Assembly (NCBI GenBank): GCA_037953625.1
Contig: CM075649.1
Span: 90,897,290 to 90,961,289, forward strand
Direction of reading: 5' to 3'
Source of the DNA: Crotalaria pallida
Lineage: Eukaryota; Streptophyta; Magnoliopsida; Fabales; Fabaceae
DNA: 64,000 bases
In this document: positions 9,934-20,549 of the stretch, in pieces
Layout: every line of letters starts with the position of its first letter
Position numbering within the stretch: position 1 is the stretch's first letter
Translations under genes and position numbers: made by a program
The notes under the pieces: model-generated
What the model saw: only the letters and a program-made list of their open reading frames with translations
Told to the model about the DNA's origin: nothing
The model's database searches: none

Positions 9934-10159
9934 TGTAACACCCCGCATTTTTCCCGTACGTGCGTAAACGATTTTCGGAAAAGTATTTTATGTGAAAAGG
10001 AAATAAAGTGATAATTTTCAAGGATTTTTATAAGCAAAGGTATTTTTATAAAAAGAGAAACGAATAATTTTGTTGGTTTGATTTTTAAGAAATGAATTGT
10101 GATTTTCTAGAAAGTGATTTTGTTTGAAATAAAGTTTTTGAACGGTTAACTTTAAAAAT

Positions 10160-10250
10160 TCGTAACTTTTTAACCGTAACTCGGATTTTCATGAACTTTA
10201 TATCGAAACGATCGTCTTGAAACGTAGATTTTAAAAATATAACTTTCAGA
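10160..10250 (+). promoter_or_regulatory. Conserved AACCGTAACTC.GATTTT motif of GL LTRs
   Basis: TAACTTTTTAACCGTAACTC, then GATTTT.ATGA.CTTTATA and AAACGATCGT..GAAACGTAGATTT, recur at 21694-21780 (F) and, weaker, at 48576-48640 and 48921-48995. They lie 230-280 bp from the LTR starts, in the presumed U3. Role unknown. Confidence 0.5.
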
Positions 10251-10999
10251 TTTTTATGGGTTGTTTTACAAAAATTTATTTTCAGAACAGTGAAATACGA
10301 GTTTTAGAGATGGTATTTTAAAGAAAATGAATTTATTGATTTGGCATAAATTTTTATGTGAAATGTGCTTGATTTAATGTGTGTGTACTGTGTGATGTGT
10401 GGAAATAATTATGTGAATGTAAATTGTTAGAATTAATTGCCTTGTGTGTGTAATTGTAATTGAATAAGATTAAGAAAATAAAATGTGAAATGTGTGTGTG
10501 TGAATGGGTGTGCTTCGGTATGTATATATATGTATGTATGTGTATTTTTGTGTATGTTGTACGTGTATAGTGTGCATGTGTGAGTTAGAAGTGTGAATTC
10601 CTAGAAGACTTAGTGGGCAAGTAAAAGCCTAACCACATGAACCAAACTAAGTTGGAATCAAACCAAACTATTGTCAAAACCCTAACTAGTTTTAAGCCTA
10701 GCATGACCCCTAAGACCTAGCCCACTCCACTTTGTCCCCTTGACTTTGATGACCCTCATCCATGCAACATTTTAGAAGCCCAAAATTATCCCTTTTCTTA
10801 TGTTATGGCCGAATTATGCATAAGGGTACAAGAGGGAGAATGAATTGTTTAAATGCATGTGTGGCCTTGGTGTATTTCATTTCTTCACCCATTTCACTTC
10901 TTCCACCATACCAACACCAAACACAACTCCTAAGAGCTCATTTTACTCTTAGAGAGAAAAGAGAAAAGAAAAGAGAGGGAGAGAAGAGAGAGTAGGCCG

Positions 11000-13280
11000 T
11001 GAGTCATGGAGGAGAAGGAGGAAGGAGATTCAAGCCAAGCTTAGGAGTTTTGCTTGTAGATCAAGAGTGTAAAGGGCTAGATGAACCAACCTTTGCATGG
11101 TAGGAACCCAAAATCAAGAAGAAGAGTTGTAATAGTTTGGTTTTCTTTTTAGATCTATTTTACTTCCTCCTTGCATGTTTAATTTTTGGAGTTCATGTGT
11201 TGTTTTTCTTTTGATCTTAAACTTTAAGGACACTAAGTAATTTGTAATATGTGATCTTTATGCTTTATGTTTTGGTTTGAATTTTTCTTGCTTGATCTAG
11301 TATTTTTCTAATTAAAATCTTAAAGACCTAAAGAATGGCTAAAGATTTTTATGAAACCTAAACTAAATCTCTTTGCATGTCTATGTTTCTTGCTTTAAAC
11401 CGTGAATCATATGTGTTTATATGATGATTTAATGAATAATTTCATGATCTAAGTTTGTTTATGTATAAAGTGAAATTCCTTGGCTTGCATGTCAAACTTT
11501 TGTGCTAAAACTATGATCTATGTGTACTTCCATATTTATTTGATGAATAACTTCATGATCTAAACCCGAGTTGTGAAAAAGTTCAAGTTCCTTGTCTTGC
11601 ATGTTAATTTTGTGATCATTTTATTTGGTCTAAAAATGTGTGCATGTGATTATTTTTGTTTGATGCATGAAAAATATTTAGATCCTTAGTTTGCATGATA
11701 ATTTTTAAGAGAAAAATTGTGTTTTCTTCTATGTATGAGTTTCGGTTTTTAAGAAAAGAATCAAGACTCAAAATGATTTTCAAGTTTAAGCATGCTTTGA
11801 TTTAATGTTTAATTATGTGCATGTCTTATTTTTTTTAGAAGGGCCATTCGGCCAAGTTTAAAAATAAAAGGATCCTTGCTTTTTATTTTATGAAAAGTTG
11901 ATGCATGTGTGTTTCAAGCTTAGATCCATTGATTTCAAGTGCATGCATGTTATTTTTGGAAATTTAAAAGTGTAACTTTGATTTTTATAAGATAATGAAA
12001 TTGAAAATTATTTTGTGAAGGTTGATGTGAAGGAATGATAAGTACTTTACATGCCTTGGTTGTAATTATGTGATTTTGTGTGTGTTGAAAATAAATGAAA
12101 CCATGTCTTTTTACATGTTGACTTTCGGCCATACTAGGAAAAATAGGTAGCTAGACTTGTCCCCCTATAGGTTACATGCATGATAAGGGTAATTGACTTT
12201 AAGGTTTAAAAATAAAAATGCATGCATGAAATGATTAAGTATTTAAAAGGAATTACATGTGAATCCTTTGTGGTTTAACTTGTTGCTTGGTTCTGTGAAT
12301 GAAAATGAATTGAAGAATGTTAATTTCTTTTTGTGTGCTCACGGTTTTTGGTTCTAAAAATGAAAAAGATGATTTCATGTTTGTATGCTTGTATTTGTGC
12401 ATTAAATCCTTGTAAAATTGTATGTGTATAATTCGGCCAACATATATTTAATTGATAGGAAAATGATTTCTATAAAATGATTATGATGATAGTTATATTC
12501 TTAGATGCATGATGTTATGTGATGTGTGTTCTTCTAATTCTTTTGGTTTGATCTGATTATGTGAAAGGAATTTTTATAATGTTAAATATAATGATTTTAA
12601 GTCTTTGAAATTGATTTGTGATTAGAAATTATGAATAACAGTGAATCGGTTTTGTTAAATAAATTGAAGGATTAAATTTAAATCATTTTCTTAAGTGTAA
12701 TTAAATTGATTTATTAGGATTATGATATAACTAATGATTTTTGAGTGATTAAAAATATGATTTGTATGGTGTGTGCTTGTAAATGCCTTATATGCTTTAG
12801 AACTTGTATGTACTAGTTGTGAGAGTTGTTTGTAAAATTTGTTTGTGAAAAAATTTATATGTGTATTTAAAAAAAAATGTTTTACTTAAAGGGTATGATT
12901 TAAACAATTTAAATCAATTTGAGATTTTGTGTGACCCTCTTTGATTAGTGTTTGATAATGCCTTGAAGTTTGGAAATTTAATGAATCAACCTAATATGGT
13001 TTTAAAACATTATTTTTTAGGGTTTGAATTTTGTTTAATGGTTCGGGAAAATAATTTTTATAATCAGAGTGTTTCAAATTAAAAACAATAAATTTGTTTT
13101 AATGAAAAGATTATTATTGTTTTCAAAGTTTTCTTGAAATCTTTTATTTGAAATCTGATTTGGTTTTGGGTCTTTGGATATTAACAATGAGTTCTTAAGA
13201 AAAGAATTATTTCAAAGAGTTTTCAAAACAAAACTAAGAAATTATCGAAAATGTTCTAACGCACGGGGAAAAATGTTCTA
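11000..13280 (+). other. AT-rich stretch without genes inside the D 3' LTR
   Basis: About 2.3 kb with no ORF of note, very rich in T and A, with recurring GCATGT/TGCATG words. Equivalent AT-rich stretches occur in F (22500-24700), G (28230-30050) and, inverted, H (44470-47900). Position between two purine/GC-richer segments, the second ending in a CAG/GTGAG-like site, suggests an intron of the LTR transcript. Inference only. Confidence 0.4.
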
Positions 13281-13814
13281 GTTCGGGTGTTACATCGGAC
13301 GCGAAGGAAACGTGACGGGGTTAGCGACTGCGAAATCTTGGAAAGTCTCAGGATGTGTCGTCATCCAGGTGAGTGAGAGTGCGGTGATCCCGCAACGCAG
13401 TTGCTCACAATCCAAATGGAGGGATTGTGAATGTACTGCAAATTAGGCAATAGAGAGATGCGTGCTAAATGCTTATTTGTTTTATTTGCATAGTTCCTGT
13501 TTAATTGTTGAGCATACTTTATTATGTTTGAAATTGTTTGGTTATGTTTGAGTAGTGAAACCATAATAAGGAAACCGTGAAAGTAATGAGATGAGATTGG
13601 AAGGAGAAAAGAGAGATGTGAAAAGAGAAATGAGAAATAATTGAGAAAGAAATAAGTGATGAGTAACAGATTAAAAGGAAAGTATGAGAATGATTGAGAA
13701 AGAAGTAAGCATGTTGCAAATAGAATGTAAAAGAGATAAAGAATGAAAGAGAGGAAATCAGTGTTTGAGTTTAAAAGAGTTGAGATTGAAAGTGATTCCT
13801 CGTGATTCCTCGTT

Positions 13815-13883
13815 CATGTTTTTGGGAAGAAGCTTAGTGTTGAGTTGAGCTTGCTCCTCCATTAACACTCACCCAAAAATGTG
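13815..13883 (+). ncRNA. Conserved two-stem RNA hairpin in D LTR
   Basis: Outer stem: CATGTTTTTGGG (13815-13826) pairs with CCCAAAAATGTG (13872-13883). Inner stem: AGTGTT (13836-13841) pairs with AACACT (13864-13869) around GAGCTTGCTCCTCC. In F (25305-25373) the outer stem reads TTTTTGGA/TCCAAAAA, a paired change. Predicted cis structure of the LTR transcript, not an independent gene. Confidence 0.5.
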
Positions 13884-13986
13884 ATTTCTGAAAAGAGTTT
13901 TTGAAAAAGAGATTTTTGAAAAGCTTTTGTGAAAATGATATTTTTGTGAAAGTTTTTCGGAAACATTATTTTCGAAAAAGTTTTAT

Positions 13987-14317
13987 TGCAGTGGATCTGA
14001 GAAATAGATCCACCACGATGTGTTTTTGTGGTTGTTGCAGCTGACGAGGGTGACCCCGGTCCTACGTACCCCCAGTGATAAGGGGATCAAGCCACACGTA
14101 GTTCTTGAGAGTAGGGATGAGAGAACATACCTTAGCCCCTATAGCATGGCGATACTTATAGGGGAAGTTGTGTTGTGGTGCCTTATGGGCCTGTTCGGCC
14201 CAGTAGGGCTAACGTGGCTCTTAGAGGATAAGAAGGATGAGTTATTCACCCTTATCCTGTATTAGAGAGCTCGTGTTTATCCTGTAGCGGTAGGATTTAT
14301 TATTGGTTAACCCTACA
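13987..14317 (-). repeat. E LTR, left copy (3' LTR in element sense)
   Basis: 331 bp, same length as the right copy. Contains the AGATCCACC/GTGGATCT inverted pair near its right-sense end. The adjacent purine tract shows that this is the 3' LTR. Confidence 0.85.
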
Positions 14318-14326
14318 AGCCCCCCA

Positions 14327-14360
14327 AGCTCGTATAGGCTTGAAAAGCCTGTGCTGAGCT
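14327..14360. repeat. Two-step hairpin next to the E polypurine tract
   Basis: AGCTC..GAGCT encloses AGGCTT-GAA-AAGCCT. The same architecture with different paired bases is found at 15484-15516, 16084-16116 and, in element J, 50461-50492. Confidence 0.6.
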
Positions 14361-15483
14361 TCTGTGGGAACATACCTGAAACCCTAGCTGTGATGAGCTA
14401 TTTATAGGGTTTGAAGGAGGCTAATATGGGCCGTTTGGGCCCTGTATCAGAGCTGTGCTGAACCAGGATTCTGTGAGATAATATCGGAGGATTATGCTCT
14501 GAGAATCTGGTTAGAACCAGCTGAAGATCTCATGTCTAGGCTGTTGCGAGAATCTAGGAGAGATTCGCGGAAGGGATAAGAAGCCTCGGTGAGCCTGAAT
14601 TTATCCACAAGCCGACGGTATGTCTCGGTCCTAGAGTACCGAGCTTGATAGATTGGGGACCGATCATAAAGCTCGGTTCCATCAAGTCCGAGCCTGGCCC
14701 TTTGGTATGCTCGGAGTCCATGAGTCCGAGCGAAGAACTTTTATGATAGGTAAACCGAGTAAAATGCCCTTAGAGGAACCCTTTGGTGAGGCTCGGGTCC
14801 GTATATGGTTGGCGAGAATCTTGAAAGTCTGTGGCGAGGTTCTGAGAGTTTGTGGTGACAACATTGTTTGCGGCTGATAACTTTTTATTCGGAGGAATGT
14901 CGTGGATGGTCGATTAGGACGTATAAGACTGTTCGCAGTCAAGGCCCTTAGCCATGTATCGTCATGTACTGAGACATCCTTTTATGCGCTTGCCATGGTG
15001 AAAGCCGAAAGGCTTGTGCCAATATATGCTGGCATGACTCGAACTGTTATTTGAGTTCGAGGTGTGCCAAGATTATCACCAATTGGACCGTAACGTTTAC
15101 GAGGGATTGCTTGTCGGAATGACAACCTTAGCCGAGGTGTATTCCTCGATCCGCGATGTATTGGGCCAGATATGAGCCGAGAGGCTTTGAGCCGAGAGGC
15201 TAAGCCAAGCTATCGGGTCGCAATCCTCGTTTTCACTTGTAGCCTCGCCGATCTGGCCGGCTAACCGAGATCGTGGGCAAGTGCGTAAGAACATGATCCG
15301 AAGTGAGTGAGTTTAACATATGTCCCTAATGAGGACGGTAAGTGATCAATTTGGTGCCTCATGGGACGTGGTGGTCCTCTTTGGCACAACATTTGATCTC
15401 GAGTAACTTATGCATCACATAATACCAGTATTCAAGGTCGGCCAATGTCACGATGTATACGCTTCATCACATACTAGTCCCCT

Positions 15484-15516
15484 ACTCGGTAAAGCCTGAA
15501 AAGGCTTGTGTCGAGT
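15484..15516. repeat. Second copy of the E two-step hairpin
   Basis: ACTCG..CGAGT encloses AAGCCT-GAAA-AGGCTT, so both stems differ from the first copy but remain paired. It is preceded by a CCCC tract as in the first copy. Confidence 0.6.
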
Positions 15517-15764
15517 TCATAAGGCCTGTGAAACGCTCGGGATCAAAGTGGGCCTCGGACTCGGTATAGGTCCGAAAGCTCGGTGAGAGGTTCTAAAGAG
15601 GTGGTGCGAAGGCACCCAAATATAACTGGAGCATCTGCTGCTCAGGGATTTACAGTTCTTCTCGGATTATTTTAAAGAGTCGGAGTCCATTCTACCCGCC
15701 GAGCCGTAAGCTTCATGGCCGAATAAGGTCACTCGAGTGGAAGTCATCGAAAGTTTATCGAGCT

Positions 15765-15937
15765 GATGAAGCGGCCGAGGATGCCGAGAAGGGAAAGAAT
15801 GAAGCCGAGGAAGCAAAAACAAGTAGAGAAGGCAAACTGATAGATTATCATAATAACAAAGAGATGATGAAGCGACCGAGGATGCCGAGGAGGGAAAGAA
15901 TGAAGCCGAGGAAGCAAGAATAGGTAGAGAAGCCAAG
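15765..15937. repeat. Tandem duplication, period about 101 bp, in E
   Basis: A block beginning GATGAAGCGGCCGAGGATGC at 15765 recurs at 15866 as GATGAAGCGACCGAGGATGC, followed in both by GGGAAAGAATGAAGCCGAGG. A few mismatches. Confidence 0.75.
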
Positions 15938-16083
15938 GACGACCGTTTCCCTTGTCGTAGTTGTTTAGTCATCTTCAATTGTTAAACCCCTCTTGAATCC
16001 GAGTAATTAGGGCAAAGGCAAGTTGATCATCATAATAATAAAGTTGAAGCAAACCTTTACTCCATTGCATAACCAACCCCCTT

Positions 16084-16116
16084 ACTCGCTAAAGCCTGAA
16101 GAGGCTTGTGCCGAGT
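16084..16116. repeat. Third copy of the E two-step hairpin
   Basis: ACTCG..CGAGT encloses AAGCCT-GAAG-AGGCTT, preceded by CCCCCTT. The surrounding 500 bp also resemble earlier E sequence, so the E interior is partly built of diverged internal repeats. Confidence 0.6.
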
Positions 16117-16559
16117 TAAGAAGTCCTTTAAGGTGTGATAGTCGTTTTCCGCCAATTAGATCGTATTCATCCAAGCCTCTTTGAGAGACTGTCGGATTCA
16201 GATCTGTGTAGGCGATCGTTGAGCGAAGATTGAATTTTTGCGAATTGTGGGTGTGGAATCAGCATTGTGTGGTTCCTCGGAGATGCTGGGATTCGAATTA
16301 GATCACTGGGTTTTGGCACTGCAGACCGTTCTACCAAATAGGCAAGGTCGCGATGGTGCGCAAACCAAAGAAAAGTTTGATCGGCAACCGGTGTGAAGGA
16401 CTTGAATTATGTTGGGTCGTCATACTCGGACTCGAATTAATCATAGGTCATCATGCTCGGTCGATCCGATCGTTATGTCTTTTGGCGGTCTGAAGCTCGG
16501 AATGGGCTTTGCATAAAAAGGTCACTACTCGAAATGGGCCTTTTAGAGAAGTGGGCTAT

Positions 16560-17970
16560 TATACTTGTACCTTGCATATGTAAAGTAATTGGTAATCGTC
16601 GTTAAATTGACAATTTATAGCAATCAAACGACAATAATGACAATTATTGGCAAAGATATGATGTATAATATCGGTATAGAGGTAGTATGATTTAGTAATA
16701 TCACACGTAATAATATAATAATATCGTGACTGAAAAGACAATAGATAAATATCGTGCAAATAGACAGGATAATAATTGTAATGAATGTCATTTATAAATA
16801 TGCCAGAGTATTTCATGACAATAAATTGATAAAAGCATTAATTCATGAAAAATGACAATGTGCGATTGCCGGAAACTGCCTAATGTCGTTCGAAAGGCAA
16901 TGTAAATCAAATATTATTATCCTATCACGATGGGAAAGATAGACATTTAAAAACATTCAGCAGCAAAGAAATTTGGCTAACAATATGCCACGTACCAGCA
17001 TGTATACAAAAAAACATAAATAGGGAATATCAAATAATTTTTGACATGTAATGAAATTATAAGGAATCAAGCATTAGAAGCACATGTCAAAAGTATTGCA
17101 TCAAGTAAATTAATATCAACATGTGTGCAAAGTAATCACGTAAAATGCCAAGTAAATGGGAAAGTAATATAGGAACGAGGAGTCCTTCCCTGATTCGTTG
17201 AGGTGAGGAATGTCAGATCGAAGACTATTGGATTAAAGTCCTTTGGTCATTTTTTCGAAATGAGTTTCGCCGAGCGGTTGGCCCATAATAGGAGACTCAA
17301 GTAGATTGAAGTCCTCTGTCAATCCTTTCCAAGCGGGTTTCGTTAAGCAGTTGAACCGAAATGAAAGTCTCTAGTAGGGAACATGATGCAAGGTTTACGC
17401 AGTCGTCGTATAAATCCGAGGAGAGAGGAGTAGTGCGTGGTTCTTGACATTCCGGATGTATGATACCAAAAGGGGGACGCTGTCGAAGGTCCGCGCACAT
17501 TTGGCACATGTATCCAGAGCGTGGAAACGAGCACGGGGTTCTCTATACTCGGAGACGAGCTCAAAGAAAGAAATTTCACGCGGGGGTCCTCGTCGTTATC
17601 ATTATGTTCCCAATAGAGTAACATGATTGTATTCGCGATGCTCGGAAAACCATTTGCCCATTGATGAGAATCTTGAAATGGGTCACTCAGCTGCTCAGGC
17701 CATCATACGTGTACCTTGCATGTGTGTACGAAAAGAATAATTAATTAGTTATTGTCGTCCAAGGTTGACAATTTATGACCATTAAATAAAAATATTGGCA
17801 ATTTATAGAATACATAATATTGCTATATATAAAAAATAGTAAATGACACGTAATGACATTAATTAGCAAAAGTATAATATTTTTGCTGTTAACTAATAGT
17901 CACGTGAGTCAATAAAATATTTGTGCAATTATTTAAGAATTAAAAGAAATAGCTTCCCTGATTTAGACGT
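16560..17970. other. AT-rich diverged internal repeats of E, no gene
   Basis: Two related blocks, near 16563 and 17709, share GTACCTTGCAT.TG, then GTCGT...TTGACAATTTAT and TTGGCAA; between them are GCCGAG-type motifs. No coding frame longer than about 90 codons and none recognisable. Confidence 0.4.
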
Positions 17971-18022
17971 GAGTATTGAGTTGTTAAGCCAATAGAGGTG
18001 TTGATAGTCCATTCCACTTTTT

Positions 18023-18145
18023 CTTTTTCTCTTTTTTTTTTTTTTTTTAGGGCCTGTTGAGGCCCTTTTTTTTTAAGGGCCTGTTGAGGCTTTTTCTTTT
18101 TTTTTTTTTTTTAGGGCCTGATTAGGCCCTTTTTTTTTTTGTTTT
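18023..18145. repeat. Poly-T / AGGGCCTG repeats in E
   Basis: Three runs of 10-18 T separated by AGGGCCTGTTGAGGCC-like units (GGGCCTG..AGGCCC, itself a small inverted repeat). Confidence 0.7.
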
Positions 18146-18169
18146 CTTTTGTTTTGGATTGGGCCATGT

Positions 18170-18990
18170 TAGCCCGTTAGGGCTTGGGAACCCTAACGCA
18201 GCAGCTGCTGCGTGCCTTCTGCAGGTTCCACGCCAACAATGAAGCGGCGGCGGCGGTGGCTACATTCAACCGGATCGTAGAAGAAGGATTGGCGCAACAG
18301 CTGTCTTGCTGCTGTGTTCGGCGGCGCCAATCGGAGAAGAGCGTCAGCGAGGATGCGGCGAAGGCGACATCATCGCCGTTGGCCGTCGTGAACGAAGGAG
18401 GCAGGTTCGACGAGGCTCGGTGGGAGTGAGGGAGCTCGCTACTCTGTCTGCGATGGTGGCGGTAGCCACGGGACAGTGGAGACGCGAGCAGAGAGACTTC
18501 TCGGGCTGCAGAAACGTGAGGCATGGAAGATGGGATTTGGAGGTTCGTTGGCTGTCAAACCATTTCACTCACGGCGCGGCCACGCACGAGGCCAACGGCA
18601 ATGATGTCGGTGGCTTTGAGAACGAAGGGAGAAGAGGACTCGCGATCGATCGCCGATGGAGAGAGAGAAAGCGGATCGCGGTACACTCTTCATCCATACG
18701 CTTGCACAGTGAGGAGGTGGTTCGTGGTTCTGACCATGGTGGCGATTGGCGGCTCAGAGATGGTGTTTGTAGTGGCTGAGCACTTCGATCGTTGCTGATC
18801 GTTGCAGAGATCAGCCACGCTCTGTTCTGGTTGTATCGAAGACCCACAACGCTGTGCACCGGTGGAGGGAGAACTCAGATCCGTGGTTCAATCGCTATCA
18901 CAGACGCAGCAGCGATCAAGATGCCACCATCAAGAACGGCCTTCTTCTTCAGCCTCGAACGCGTTGTGTGTCGTTAACGGCACCGGTCAC
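18170..18990. other. GC-rich segment in E, possible captured gene fragment
   Basis: About 800 bp is clearly richer in G and C than all neighbours, with trinucleotide runs (GCGGCGGCGGCGGTGG) and several overlapping open frames of 60-157 codons on both strands. None is convincing or recognised. It lies close to the E primer site, where gag would begin in a complete element. A captured host exon/UTR is one explanation; a genuine E leader is another. Confidence 0.35.
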
Positions 18991-19082
18991 ACCGTCGTAC
19001 TGTTCCTTCTCAGTGAATAGCAGCCATCAATACTTTTTTTTTTCTTTATTAATTATTGTGGATGGGAATCGAAGTTTATCGT

Positions 19083-19100
19083 TCCCACAGACGGCGCCAA
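19083..19100 (-). other. Primer-binding site of E
   Basis: On the minus strand TTGGCGCCGTCTGTGGGA follows the LTR directly. TGGCGCC-type sites are typical of Tat/Athila-like gypsy elements, unlike the initiator-Met sites of D, C and M. The tRNA itself was not matched. Confidence 0.7.
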
Positions 19101-19431
19101 TGTAGTGGATCTGAGAAATAGATCCACCACGATGTGTTTTTGTGGTTGTTGTAGCTGACGAGGGTGACCCCGGTCCTACGTACCCCTAGTGATAAGGGGA
19201 TCAAGCCACACGTAGTTCTTGAGAGTAGGGATGAGAGAACATACCTTAGCCCCTATAGCATGGCGATACTTATAGGGGAAGTTGTGTTGTGGTGCCTTAT
19301 GGGCCTGTTCGGCCCAGTAGGGCTAACGTGGCTCTTAGAGGATAAGAAGGATGAGTTATTCACCCTTATCCTGTATTAGAGAGCTCGTGTTTATCCTGTA
19401 GCGGTAGGATTTATTATTGGTTAACCCTACA
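19101..19431 (-). repeat. E LTR, right copy (5' LTR in element sense)
   Basis: 331 bp, about 99% identical to 13987-14317. Flanked outside by TTTAT. Confidence 0.85.
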
Positions 19432-19661
19432 TTTATGAAAGGATTTTTCTGAAAACGTTTTGGTGAAGTAAAAGTTTGGTGAAAAGATGTTTTTGAGAAA
19501 GACGAGGAAGAGATACTGGTGATGTTGATGGGAATGATTCTGAACGTTTATGAGAATGATGATATGAGAAAGTTGATGAGATGAGAAAGAGTGTGAGATG
19601 AGATGAAAGTGATTGAGGCCAAGGGCCATTGAGATTTTAGGGGGAACAGTTTGCGCTTAGT

Positions 19662-19703
19662 GATCGGGCTTCGTTGAAGGGATGCACCAAGGACGGGCCG
19701 ATC
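19662..19703 (+). ncRNA. Conserved long-loop hairpin in D LTR
   Basis: GATCGG (19662-19667) pairs with CCGATC (19698-19703) around CTTCGTTGAAGGGATGCACC. The counterpart in F, K and H is GGTCGG/CCGACC, a compensatory pair; G has GATCGG/CCGACC with one mismatch. Confidence 0.5.
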
Positions 19704-19790
19704 GTTAGGATTAAGCTGCTAAATAAAATGTTAAATCCTTAAAAGACTTAAAAGACATATACAAACGTGGTAAGGCATGAGTGTCGTATC

Positions 19791-20225
19791 GAAGTAGTGG
19801 AAAGGAAGGTACCCCGGATGTCAAGGACATTCGGGTTGTGACTGCAATAGGGTAGGCTCTGGCAGTAAAACGTCACGTTGCCTTGAGTACTATTCTGGGC
19901 AGAACGAACTCCACATGTGGTGCACTAACGTGGTGGGGACTGGGTCTAATACCGTGATAAGTTTTGCACCCGGGACCAGAATAGTGTTGTCACCCCTATG
20001 GCTTTTCAGCAACAGTGAGAGGGACTGGAATAGGGCATTTGTGTTTGCCGCTAAGAGCGTGCTTGTTTATGATATGAATTGATATGATATGATTTGAGGC
20101 AAGGCCTCCTGGTCTGGGACCATTTGTTTGTGTGACAACTGTCGTGCCCGCGTGGTAAAGGTCCTGTACTCCTGTTTGCTTCCGACTAGGTTGGGTGGTT
20201 GACCGAGGAGATGTAGACGTGTGTG
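19791..20225 (+). other. Strongly conserved core of GL LTR, D copy
   Basis: This 435-bp block is conserved in all five GL copies far better than the surrounding LTR. It contains GAAGTAGTGGA, CACATGTGG.GCACTAACGTGG, GAGAGGGACTGGAA.GGGGCA, and a nearly invariant stretch from GTCGTGCCCGCGTGGTAAAG through TTTGCTTCCGACTAGGTTG. Not protein-like: matching stretches are identical at all codon positions. A structured leader or regulatory region is plausible. Confidence 0.55.
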
Positions 20226-20524
20226 AGCTCAATGATGTGTCCCCCTCATCATTGGTGCTAATCGAAATAATAAAACTTAACAGACAAAGATGTTTCAAAG
20301 AGAAGTACATTGAAGATATCAAACATTGAGCAAAAATTTGTAAGACAATATAAGAAAGAATTCTTGAGATAAGGGATATGTGCGGAAGTGATAACGGAAG
20401 GAGTTTTGAGAAAAAGTTGTGAAAGTTCGCAAGAAAGATTCGGAGAATGTGGTGAATGTATTAATGGGCTAAGAGTGATGGTGGTAAGGTGTTCGGATCA
20501 TTATGATTGTTTTGTTCTTTGTGG

Positions 20525-20549
20525 TATATATATATATATATATATATAT
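20525..20549. repeat. (TA)n microsatellite
   Basis: About twelve TA units in the D 3' LTR. Confidence 0.95.

Larger units (their letters stand above)
13987..19431 (-). mobile_element. Element E: non-autonomous LTR retrotransposon, 5,445 bp, 331-bp LTRs
   Basis: The LTRs are 13987-14317 and 19101-19431, starting TG(C/T)AGTGGATCTGAG and ending GGTTAACCCTACA. I count three differences between them, so the insertion is young. The duplication TTTAT flanks both sides (13982-13986 and 19432-19436). On the minus strand a primer site (TGGCGCCGTCTGTGGGAA) adjoins the LTR at 19100, and a purine tract (GAGCTTGGGGGGCT) adjoins the other LTR at 14318. The 4.8-kb interior has no gag or pol frame; it holds repeated hairpins, a tandem duplication, poly-T tracts and a GC-rich segment. 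It is a large non-autonomous derivative inserted in the D 3' LTR. Confidence 0.85.

Noticed and set aside
13286..13295. GGGTGTTACA inside the D 3' LTR, which looks like an LTR end
   Set aside because: Sequence on both sides aligns with continuous GL LTR in G, there is no duplication, and the true end at 21169 matches the 5' LTR end at 4780.
18184..18779. Frames of 81-157 codons in the GC-rich part of E
   Set aside because: Several overlapping frames on both strands, none with a recognisable domain; GC-rich DNA has few stops by chance.
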